From: Porphyra umbilicalis
Taxonomy: Eukaryota; Rhodophyta; Bangiophyceae; Bangiales; Bangiaceae
DNA: 64,000 nucleotides
Direction of reading: 5' to 3'
Assembly (NCBI GenBank): GCA_002049455.2
Contig: KV918863.1
Coordinates: 124,001 to 188,000 of the forward strand
Within the stretch, counting starts at the first letter, position 1. Each line of letters opens with the position of its first letter. A program made the position numbers and the translations under genes. Under the pieces are notes generated by a model. The model made no database searches. It saw nothing but the letters and a program-made list of their open reading frames with translations, and was not told the origin of the DNA. Positions 53,108-61,229 of the stretch are shown in pieces.

Positions 53108-55810
53108 ATACCATAATTGCGGGGGGGCTGCCACCGTACGTTGACTCCAAAGATGCTACAGCGGCAGCCACCTCACAGAGTAGGAGCCTGGATGGGACAG
53201 CCGTGGGGAGGGCGGGGGCGGGCGCGAACGGCGGCGCTGGCGGCGGGTTTGGTGGGACACGTCGGTGGGGATAGCGGGTGCGGCGGAAGACGGCAGCGGG
53301 GGACGCAGCGCGGGCGCCCTTTGCGGCGGAGGGGGTTGCGAGGGACGGCGGCGGGGGTGATGGGCCTGCGGAGGACGGCTGCGAGAGCTGAGGGGCCGCG
53401 GGCAACAGACGACGGTGGGGGCGGTGGCGGGCGCCGCGGCCGACGGCGGCTGCGGTGGAGAGGGCCGCTGCGGCGAGGGCGGCGGCCTAACCTGGCGGGC
53501 GCGGCATTGGCGGCGGGCGGGGTGGCGGAGGACGGCGGCGGCGGCGGTGGCGGCTGGTGGTGCGACAGCGGAGGCGGGGGCTTGGGGGGCGGCGGACGAT
53601 GCGGTGGGCTGGCGTGATGAGCTGCGGCGGTTGCTGGTGGCGGCTGGGATGGAGGCGGTGGCGGCAGGGGGGGGGGGTGCGGCACACGGCAGATTCGGGG
53701 GTGGCAAGGGCGGCGGCGGGCGACGTCAAGGGCTAGGGCGGCGAGGGTGGTGGCCGGCGACGGCGGCCGAGGCCGCAGGGGCGGGGGCGGCTGCCGGCAG
53801 TGGCGGTGGAGGCGACGGAGGTGGTGGTACGCAGTGGCGGTGGGGGCGGCGATGGCGTCGGCGGCGGTTAACGTCGGCACGGGGGGCGGCGACGGCAGGG
53901 GCGGCTGACGGTGGCGGCGTGGGACGTGGACGGCGCCGGCCTGGACAGGGGCGGCGTCGGGGGCTGCTGTCGCCTGGGGCGGCGACGGCGGGGGCGGCTG
54001 TCAGCGGTGGCGGGCGCGGCGGCGACGGGCGGGGCGGCGGTGGGGCCGCGGCAGGCGACGGCAGTTCGGACAGCGGCGGATGGGAGGGCGGGGGCCGCTG
54101 TGGCGGAGGTGGCGGTGGTGTCCGCCGTCGGCGGCGACGGCGGCGCTGGTGGGACCGGCCGACGCCGGCGGTGGTGGCGGGGGCGCGGGGGTAGCAGCAG
54201 CGGCTCTCAGCGATGGCGGTGGCGGTGGTGGGGAGGGCGGGGGCGGCGATCGGCCGCGGCGGCTGCGAGGGCGCGGGCAGGGTCGGCGGTCAAAAGCGCC
54301 TGTGGCGGCGGGGGCCGCGGTAGTCGGCGGGTGCGGGGCGGGAGCCGGCGGTCGGCGGCGGCTGTGGCGGTGGCGGTCGCTGTCGGCGGCAAGTACGGGG
54401 GCGTGGGAGGGGAGGGCGATCGGCCCGGTCGGTGGCGAGAGCGGCTACGGAGCGGGCATCGGTCGGCGGCTGCGGCCGGCGCGGGCGGACGACGACGACA
54501 GCGACTGGGTCGGACGGCAACGACGGGGACGGGGGCGGGGGAGAGGTTAGTGGTCGACGGGGCCGGCGGTCGGCGGGAGTGGTGGCGGCGGAAGTCGGCG
54601 GCGGCGGGGTGGGCGGCGACAGCGGGGGCGGAGGTCGGAGCCGGCGGCGGGTAGGGCGAGCGGCGACGGTCGGGACGGGGGCGTCGGCGGTCGGCGGCGG
54701 CGGGGGCGGTGGCGGGCGCGGCGATGGTGGGGGCGGCCGTCGCCAACCGCAGGGACTGGGGCGGTGGCGCGGAAGGCGGTCGGCCGAAGCGGCGGTCGGC
54801 GGGGGCGGCGGCGGCGGTGGTCGGCGGCGGCAGGGGGTGCAGCGACGGCGGGGGCAGCGGTAGGGGCGGCAGTGGGGGGGCCGGATGAAGACGCCGGCAC
54901 CGGTCGCGGCGGCGCCGGCGGTCGACAGCGGCGGGGGCGGGGACGGCGGCGGCGGTAGGGGCGGCGGCAGCTGGCGGCATGGGCATGGGAGGCGGCGGCG
55001 GCCGACGATAGCGGCGGCATCAGGTTCAGCGGGGGCGGCGGCCGCGGATACCGGCGGTGGCGGCCGACGGAGGCGGGGGCGGCGGGGGAGGGGCAGGCGG
55101 TGGCCGGCGGCGGCGGCGGCGAGGGCGGCGGTGGTGGCGGCTGCGGACGACGGCGGCGGGGGGGACGGAGCCAGCGGGGGTGGCGGTCGGACGCGGTCGC
55201 GCGGGGGGCGGGGACGGCGGGGCCGGCGGTCGGAGGTGGCAGCGGGGGGGGCGTGCAGCGACGGTCAGGACGGGGGCGGCGGCGGTCGGCGGCGGCGGCG
55301 GGGGCGGCGACGGCGGGGGCGACGGTCGCCAACGGGGGGGACGGGGGCGAGGGCGGGGATGGCAGTCGGCCGAAGCGGCGGTCAGCTGGGGCGGCGGCGG
55401 CGGCGGTCGGCGGCGGCAGGACAGGCAGCGAAGGAGGGGGCGGCGGTGAGGGCGGCGGTGGTGGCGGCTGCGGACAGCGGCGGGGGAGGTGGGGGCGGTG
55501 GCCGACGTCGGCGGCGGAGGGGGCGGCGGCGGTCTCGGGGGCGGCGAGGCCGGCGACGATCGACAGCCGCGGGGGCGGCGGCAGCCGGTGGGGAAGCGCC
55601 CGACGGCGGTGGGGGCGGCGAGGACGGCAGGGGTTGCGGTGGGTGGGGCGGGGGCGGCGGTCGTGGGCGTGCGGGGGTCGCTGGTGTGGCGCCGGCGGTG
55701 GTGAGGGCGGCCGTGGGCACTGCCGTGGGCCACCGCCACTGCCATTCGGTGCCAGGGGGGGAGGGCGCGCATCAGCGCTGGCCACGGCCGCCACGCGGGC
55801 ACGCGTGGCG
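53108..55810. repeat. GGC/GGCGGC-rich simple sequence, 2.7 kb
   Basis: Irregular GGCGGCGG-type sequence with strong strand asymmetry (G-rich on plus). ORFs of hundreds of codons exist in several plus frames (Gly/Arg/Ala) and minus frames (Pro/Ala/Arg, up to 532 codons), which is expected without stops and does not show coding. It fills about half of the Harbinger-like element. Confidence 0.8.
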
Positions 55811-56187
55811 GCCTGAGCGGCCGCGCCGCAGCCAGAGGAGCGCCTGACGCGGGGCCGCTCGGTGCAGCCCCGCCTCGTGTGCCCCCTCATTAGCGCCGAT
55901 CCTCTTGTTTTCCCAGTGTCAGTGTCAACGCGCCGCGTGTCTGATGGGCCCGAAACAACGTTCGGCCACTCGCCACCGCATGATTGATACGTGACACGCT
56001 CCAACGATCGGGACCATCGGGCCGAGCTGACACGCAGCCGTCCAGTTCCGAGAGGTACCAGATTCCATCCGTGGGTAGCTGTCGAAATAAAAGTATGATA
56101 AATCGGACAATCTGAGGCCAATATGAAGTGCCACATGTCACGCATTTAACCCCGTGAAACTGCGATGGACCAATCAGAGCACAGGAC

Positions 56188-56258
56188 CCGTTGGCCCCAG
56201 GGCCAACGAGTTGCCAACGGAGGCTCCGTTGGCAACTCGTTGGCCCCGGGGCCAACGG
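56188..56258. repeat. 33-bp-arm hairpin near the right end of the Harbinger-like element
   Basis: Arms 56188-56220 and 56226-56258 pair with one mismatch over 33 bp and a 5-nt loop. Each arm itself contains GTTGGCCCC-GGCCAAC, so smaller hairpins can form too. Confidence 0.9.
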
Positions 56259-56441
56259 CTCGGACCCCGAATCGGACGCAAGTACATTTGCGTTTTAACT
56301 CGGTTGACCTCGGTTGGCACCGCCGGGTGCACGTTCGACATTGATACCCGCCCCGAGAACGGGCCAACGGCGAATTTGAGACACGTTTCTGCAACGTGTG
56401 CCCAATATGGCGTTGGCCCGACATTGGTGGGAATGCTCTAA

Positions 56442-56470
56442 CGCACCCACTTGACCACACCGACTTCACA
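56442..56470 (+). repeat. 3' LTR of the copia element, last 29 bp
   Basis: CGCACCCACTTGACC...TTCACA, identical to 45738-45766. It is followed by the GCGCT duplication at 56471-56475. Confidence 0.95.
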
Positions 56471-56482
56471 GCGCTTAGTTCG

Positions 56483-56520
56483 ACGGCTTTCGGTCGTCTT
56501 CCGCCGTAGAATAAAGCCGT
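56483..56520 (+). terminator. Hairpin and poly(A) signal, presumed 3' end of the antisense ORF transcript
   Basis: AATAAA at 56510-56515 overlaps the right arm of an ACGGCTTT/AAAGCCGT inverted pair. Before the copia insertion this lay about 85 bp behind the stop of the plus-strand ORF ending at 45362. Confidence 0.45.
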
Positions 56521-56676
56521 GGGCTTGTCCTTAGTACCACTTAGCATCCGCGGCCTGTTGTGGCCCCGCCACGTCTTGGCATAGTCCCCCTCCCCCCACG
56601 ACGGCCCCAAGGCATCAAACCCCAGAAAAACCCACCCCCCCCCCACCGCGCCCGGCCGCCGCGCCGACCCAAGGGG
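56521..56676. other. Gypsy spacer between pol stop and poly(A) signal
   Basis: Short C-rich non-coding sequence with no further feature seen. Confidence 0.5.
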
Positions 56677-59600
56677 TCAGGCACGGATGGCCGGGGGCGG
56701 CGCGGCGGCGCCGCCCGAGGCGGCGCCGCCGTCGGGAGCCGAGGCTTGCGGTGCCACCGGCGGCGGGTCGGCGGACGTGTGGGGCAGCCCCAGGAGCGCG
56801 GCGCGGCGCAGGTAGACGCGCAGCGTCTCGTGAGGGGCGTCCGCGGCGTCCATCCAGGTGGGCTGCGGGTATCCGGTCCAGTAGACCTGGACCCGGAGGG
56901 TGCCGTCGGGCAGCGTCGCGTGGTCCGCGATGCGGTCCACGGCATACCGCTGGCCGTCGGCCTCCGCCCCGTGGAAGGAGCGCGCTGCCCGCAACGCGGG
57001 GTGTTGGGCAGGGGATTCCGCGGCCGTGCCCGAGGCGCGGACGACGTGCGCCACGTTCTCCCGTCGGTGCTCCCCGTCCACGTCCAGGAGGACCGTCGGG
57101 CCGTCCGTGGAAACCACGCGATACGGTCCGCGGGCGACGTGCGTCAGTTTGCCGCCGGCGCCCTCCTCCTTGGCGTGGTCACGCAGCCACGCGCAGCCCC
57201 CCACGGTGAGCTTCTCCGCGCGCAGCGCGAGGCGCTTGTCGTGGTCGCGCTTGTAGCGCCCCTGCGTGGCCTTGAGCGTTGCCCGCATCTGCGGGACGAG
57301 CTGAACGAGGCGGGTCAGCAGGGAGGCTTGGGCGCGCTTCTCGGCGGCGGTGCCGCGTTGCGCCGTGATGGGGTACGCCCCGGACTTGGGGATGTTCTTG
57401 AAAGCCCAGCTGGATACCCCCATGGGGTTGACCAGTTCCAGCGGGGCAACCTCGGTGCAACGGTGGGGGCGGCTGTTGTACGCCAGCGTCAGGGCCCCAA
57501 GGAGTTGGTCCCAGGACCGCGGATGCTCCGCCACGTAGTGGTTTAGGATCGTATGCATCGTGCGGTTGAACCGCTCCGTCTGCCCGTTCGTCTGCGGGTG
57601 TGACGGTGACGTCACCTTAGGCTCGATGGAGAGCAGGTTGCAAACCTGGCCCCAGAAGTGGCTGGTGAACTGGGGTCCCCCGTCCGAGAGCAGCCGGTCC
57701 GGCGGACCATAAGCGCCCACCCAGTAGTCCAGGACGGCCGAGGCGCAGTCCACCGCCGACGTACCGTCCATCGGGACGGCGCGCACCAGCTTGGTGAACC
57801 GATCGGTGATGACCAGGATGAATCGATGGCCGGCGGCCGTTCGGTCGAGGGGCCCGTAGAGGTCCACAGCAATGTCCTGGAAGGGCATGGTGGCGGGAAA
57901 CAGGGTTAGGAGCGAGCGCCGTGCCAGAGGGCGCACGCGCTGCCGGGCACAGCTGTTGCATTTCCTAACGAAGGAGACGACGTCGGCCGCCATCCCCACC
58001 CAGTAGTAGTACCGCCGCATCGCCGCATACATGCGGGATTCCCCGGGGTGCCCGGCGAGGGTCGCGTCGTGCTCCAGGTGGAGGACCTGCTCCTGCAAGG
58101 AGGTCGGGACCACCACCTGGTGGGCGCCATCGGGCGCCGCGCGTCGCCGGAGGACCCCATCGGGATCCTCGAAGAACGGGATGCGCCGCCCGTCATTCAG
58201 GGCTTTCACGATCTCCTTGCAGTACCCGTCGTCGGCCTGGGCCGAGAGCACCGCGTCGCCGTTGATGCCACGGACCGTTGGGCCGCCAACGTAGTTGGCG
58301 GCGTCGAGCCCCCGGACCGTGTTGGCTCGCACAGCGAAGACAGGGACCGCGTCGTCGAACGCGGTCTCATCGCTGGCCCCGGACTCCAGGCGGGAGATGC
58401 TGTCGGCCATGTAGTGTGTCATCCCCGGCTTGTAGGCGACGTCGAACTCCAACTCGCTGAGGCGAAGGCGCCAGCGCGCCAAGCGGGGATTCCCCGAACC
58501 CTCGATGTTGAGGATCCACCGTAGGCAGTCGTGGTCCGTGCGCACGAGGAAACGATCACCCTCGAGGTAGGGGCGGAGCTTGAGCGACGCCCAGGCGACT
58601 GCCAGGCACTCCCTCTCCGTGACCCCGTAGGGGAGCTCGTTCGTTGCCAGCCGCCGGCTGATGTACGCGACTGGCTTGAGTTTCCCGTCGTCTTGCTCTG
58701 GCAGCAGGGCGGCGCCCACTTGCGTCCCGCAGTCATCTACGTCGAGGACGTACTTCCGCCCGCGCCGCGGGAGTGCGAGGACCGGCGGGGTCGTGAGGGC
58801 CTCCTTGAGCCGGTCGGACGCCTGCTGCTGCAATGGCGTGGCAGGGGGCACCAGGACAGGGGCCGTGGACCCCATGAGGTCCGTCAATGGCGCTGCCATC
58901 CTTGCGAAGTTCGGCACGAACCGGCGGAAGACGTTGCACATTCCCACGAAGCTCCGCACTTGCGTGCGGGTCGTGGGGAAGTGCGCCTCGCGCAAGGCGC
59001 GCGTGTGCGCGTCCATCACACCGAGCCGGCCCGGCTTGATTTCATGCCCGAGGTACTCCACGGTCTTTCGAAAGAACCGGCACTTGGGCAGGCGGAGTGT
59101 CACTCCCGCGTCGCGAAGCAGGCGCAGAACGCGGTCGACGTGGCCGACGTGCTCCTCCTCCGTCTTGGAGTACACGATGACATCGTCGAGGTAGATAAGG
59201 CAGCTTTGCCACTTCACCCCGGAGAGGATGATGTCCAGCGCCCGCTGGAACGTGGCCGGGGCGTTCGTTAGGCCGAACGGCATCCGTTTGTACTGGTACG
59301 CGCCCTCGTGGCACACGAAAGCCGTCTCCTCCCGATCTTCGGGTGCGATGGCAACCTGCCAGTAGCCGGCGTTGCAATCCAACGTCGAGAAGATGGTCGC
59401 CTCACCGAGGCTGTCGATGCATTCGTCCATCCGGGGCAGCGGGTACGAATCCTTCTTGGTGACGACGTTCAGCAGTCGATAATCGACGCAGAAGCGGAGG
59501 GTGCCATCCTTCTTTGGGACGAGCACGACCGGGAAGCCCCATTCCGACGACGTCGGTTCGATGACGTCCGCCTCCAGCTGCCGCTTGACCTCGGCCGTCT

Positions 59601-60372
59601 CGGCCTCCCGCGCCGTGTGCCCCGCACGGCGCGGTGCGAAGCGGACGGGCCGGGCGCCGGCGTTGAGGTCGATGCGGTGCTGGGTGGCTTTGATGACGCC
59701 GAGCGCCTGGCCCGTCCACATTGCCTTGTGCTGGTCCAGCATGCGGCGGATCCGGGTGTGCAGCGTCGGGTCGACGTCCGGCAGGTCCACGTCCTCCACT
59801 TGCGGGGGGGACGCCGGTGGCGCCGCGTCCGCCAGGGCGCTTTCTTCGCCTGGGTCCCGGGGTCGCGCGGGGGTCGCAGCCGCACCGCCTGAGGCCGTCG
59901 CTGGGTCCGGGCTCCGCCCCGGCGCGGGGTCGTCTCCGGTGCTTGACACTGCCGCCACGACGCCTTCGGCGGCCGTGGCCGGCGGGAACGCCGGGGCGGC
60001 CGGTGTACCGGGAGGTGCCCCGGGGGCACCTGTACGACCCCTGTCGTCAGCAGCTCGACGTAGCCGACGTTGGCCTTCTGCCGGAGGATGACCTCGCGCG
60101 CGCCAAAGTTGGTCACGATGACCGGGAAAGATAGCCCCGGCACGATATCGTGTACGCCGTTGGCGATGGTGACCCCATGCGTTGTGAAGAGGCGGGAGGC
60201 GCCGAACACCTGACCCAGGCCGCCCCACATGGTCCGCACCCAGACGACCGTGGCCGCCGACGGCGGAAGCCGCGTCTTGTGCGTCGCACGGAGGACGCAG
60301 GAGACGCCCATCGAGCGGTCGCCATCGTCCAACGGCCCCCGTAGGATCGCCGTGACGGACCCGTCCGTCCAA
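56677..60372 (-). CDS. Gypsy pol: reverse transcriptase, RNase H, integrase, chromodomain
   Basis: The frame is open from 60372, but protein of this frame probably starts at about 60030, where the protease frame ends. Reverse transcriptase about 59640-58960 (FPVVLVPKKDGTLRFCVDYR, catalytic YLDD at about 59190); RNase H about 58790-58430 (DVDD in place of the common TDAS; ERECLAVAW, RTDHDCLRW); integrase with H-H-C-C (about 58070-57950; CNSCARQ) and D-D-E core (VDLYGPLD, LLSDGGPQF, NGQTERFNRTM); C-terminal chromodomain-like segment about 56950-56800 (VDRIADH, YWTGYPQPTW). The chromodomain places it among chromoviruses, whose integrase tail steers insertion to particular chromatin. There are no internal stops and all catalytic residues are visible. 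Confidence 0.95.
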   Translation of the reverse strand: MDGRVRHGDPTGAVGRWRPLDGRLLRPPCDAQDAASAVGGHGRLGADHVGRPGSGVRRLPPLHNAWGHHRQRRTRYRAGAIFPGHRDQLWRARGHPPAEGQRRLRRAADDRGRTGAPGAPPGTPAAPAFPPATAAEGVVAAVSSTGDDPAPGRSPDPATASGGAAATPARPRDPGEESALADAAPPASPPQVEDVDLPDVDPTLHTRIRRMLDQHKAMWTGQALGVIKATQHRIDLNAGARPVRFAPRRAGHTAREAETAEVKRQLEADVIEPTSSEWGFPVVLVPKKDGTLRFCVDYRLLNVVTKKDSYPLPRMDECIDSLGEATIFSTLDCNAGYWQVAIAPEDREETAFVCHEGAYQYKRMPFGLTNAPATFQRALDIILSGVKWQSCLIYLDDVIVYSKTEEEHVGHVDRVLRLLRDAGVTLRLPKCRFFRKTVEYLGHEIKPGRLGVMDAHTRALREAHFPTTRTQVRSFVGMCNVFRRFVPNFARMAAPLTDLMGSTAPVLVPPATPLQQQASDRLKEALTTPPVLALPRRGRKYVLDVDDCGTQVGAALLPEQDDGKLKPVAYISRRLATNELPYGVTERECLAVAWASLKLRPYLEGDRFLVRTDHDCLRWILNIEGSGNPRLARWRLRLSELEFDVAYKPGMTHYMADSISRLESGASDETAFDDAVPVFAVRANTVRGLDAANYVGGPTVRGINGDAVLSAQADDGYCKEIVKALNDGRRIPFFEDPDGVLRRRAAPDGAHQVVVPTSLQEQVLHLEHDATLAGHPGESRMYAAMRRYYYWVGMAADVVSFVRKCNSCARQRVRPLARRSLLTLFPATMPFQDIAVDLYGPLDRTAAGHRFILVITDRFTKLVRAVPMDGTSAVDCASAVLDYWVGAYGPPDRLLSDGGPQFTSHFWGQVCNLLSIEPKVTSPSHPQTNGQTERFNRTMHTILNHYVAEHPRSWDQLLGALTLAYNSRPHRCTEVAPLELVNPMGVSSWAFKNIPKSGAYPITAQRGTAAEKRAQASLLTRLVQLVPQMRATLKATQGRYKRDHDKRLALRAEKLTVGGCAWLRDHAKEEGAGGKLTHVARGPYRVVSTDGPTVLLDVDGEHRRENVAHVVRASGTAAESPAQHPALRAARSFHGAEADGQRYAVDRIADHATLPDGTLRVQVYWTGYPQPTWMDAADAPHETLRVYLRRAALLGLPHTSADPPPVAPQASAPDGGAASGGAAAPPPAIRA

Positions 60373-61222
60373 CGGATGGACCTATCCTGAGGCAGGATGG
60401 CGTGGGCGTTGTCGTCGATGAACGTGCAGCCCAAGGTGACCGGGACCGACAGGTCGTCGACGACGAGGAAGGGGACCGGTACGATCCGTGCGCCCGTCTG
60501 GAGCCACAGCGTGACGGTCCCGCTAGTGCGTAACCGTGCGTTGTTGGCGTCTCGCAGACGTACCTGTTCCTCCTCCTTAGAGGTGACCACCTGGCGGAGC
60601 CATTCAGGAGCGAGGGCGTCCCGGCGGACCAAGTTGGGGCCGGCTCCCGTGTCGACGACGACGCCGAACGCGCGGAGGGACAGCTTGTCCAGCCCCAGAG
60701 AGGCCACGATGCGGTAGTTAGGCAGGCTGAAGAGCAGCACTTCCCCGTTCCGGGGCGGGGTACCCGGCGCGTGCGTGGTGTCCGCGACGGCGGCGGCGTG
60801 GCGGAGAAAGCGGGTACGTTCGCGCCGGGCGCGTCCCCCGAGGCGCCGCCGGGGCCCTGGCCCAATGCGCGCCCCGTTGGCGGGTAGGTCCGCTGGGATA
60901 CCATCCCCGCCACCCCACGGCCGGGAGTCGGAGTGGCCCAGGGCCAGGACCGACGCGGCGACCGGCGGAGACGAAGGGACGGCCTCAGTGGCCACCGGCG
61001 TCGCTGGGACGGGGCAGTGGTCCGGCTCGTCCGCCGTCGCGTGGCTGACCCCCCCGGGCCGCGCGAGGATGCGGGGGCAGAAGGCGGGCGCCGGCGGGAA
61101 TCCCGCAGCGGCCCGCCGCTTGCGTACCTGGCGCAGGCGGGTCGCCGTGATGTAGCAGTGCCGGTGTGCCTTGAGACGGACGACGTCCGTGGGCAGCCCA
61201 CTAAGGGGGCTGCCCCTTACTC
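60000..61222 (-). CDS. Gypsy protease frame, reached by -1 frameshift from gag
   Basis: This frame starts just after the slippery site at 61223-61229 and includes RVRGSPLSGLP, a linker, then the aspartic protease with DTGA at about 60650 (FGVVVDTGAGPNLV) and a flap-like LRTSGTVTLWLQTG. It keeps normal protein composition to about 60030 (VGYVELLTTGVVQVPPG), after which the pol frame takes over. The frame stays open by chance to 59469. It is needed to cleave the Gag and Pol polyproteins in the particle. Confidence 0.85.
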
Positions 61223-61229
61223 GTTTCCC
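61191..61229 (-). promoter_or_regulatory. -1 programmed ribosomal frameshift signal, gag to protease
   Basis: On the minus strand the heptamer GGGAAAC (61229-61223) is read as G-GGA-AAC in the gag frame. It is followed by GAG and the gag stop TAA (61219-61217), a 7-nt spacer in all, then a 9-bp stem GGGCAGCCC/GGGCTGCCC (61215-61207, 61199-61191) with a 7-nt loop. Slipping back one base enters exactly the protease frame. Heptamer type, spacer and stem all match the standard retroviral arrangement. Confidence 0.85.

Larger units (their letters stand above)
51331..56438. mobile_element. PIF/Harbinger-like non-autonomous element, 5.1 kb
   Basis: The ends are a perfect 28-bp inverted repeat (51331-51358 and 56411-56438) starting GAGCATTCCCACCAATGTCG. 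TAA is duplicated on both sides (51328-51330, 56439-56441), which fits the TWA target of PIF/Harbinger. The TIR resembles GAGCATCTCC-type ends that I recall from plant Tourist elements. No transposase or Myb-like ORF is present. The interior is GTTGCCAACG-rich subterminal sequence, a small MITE, and 2.6 kb of GC-rich simple sequence. It is unusually long for a non-autonomous member. Confidence 0.9.
45395..56470 (+). mobile_element. Ty1/copia LTR retrotransposon, complete, with nested insertion
   Basis: Two 372-bp LTRs (45395-45766; 50988-51330 continued at 56442-56470), a primer binding site, one uninterrupted gag-pol frame, a polypurine tract and a GCGCT duplication on both sides (45390-45394, 56471-56475). 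Without the 5.1-kb insertion it is about 5.97 kb. LTRs without visible differences and an intact polyprotein mean that it moved recently. The disrupted 3' LTR does not remove internal coding capacity. Confidence 0.97.

Noticed and set aside
53108..55810. Several ORFs of 200-530 codons on both strands
   Set aside because: All frames are open because the DNA is GGC-type simple sequence without stop codons. The translations are Gly/Arg or Pro/Ala strings with no motif.
56677..60372. Plus-strand ORFs opposite gypsy pol
   Set aside because: They are shadows in a GC-rich coding region, with no motifs, while the minus strand has complete RT, RNase H and integrase.
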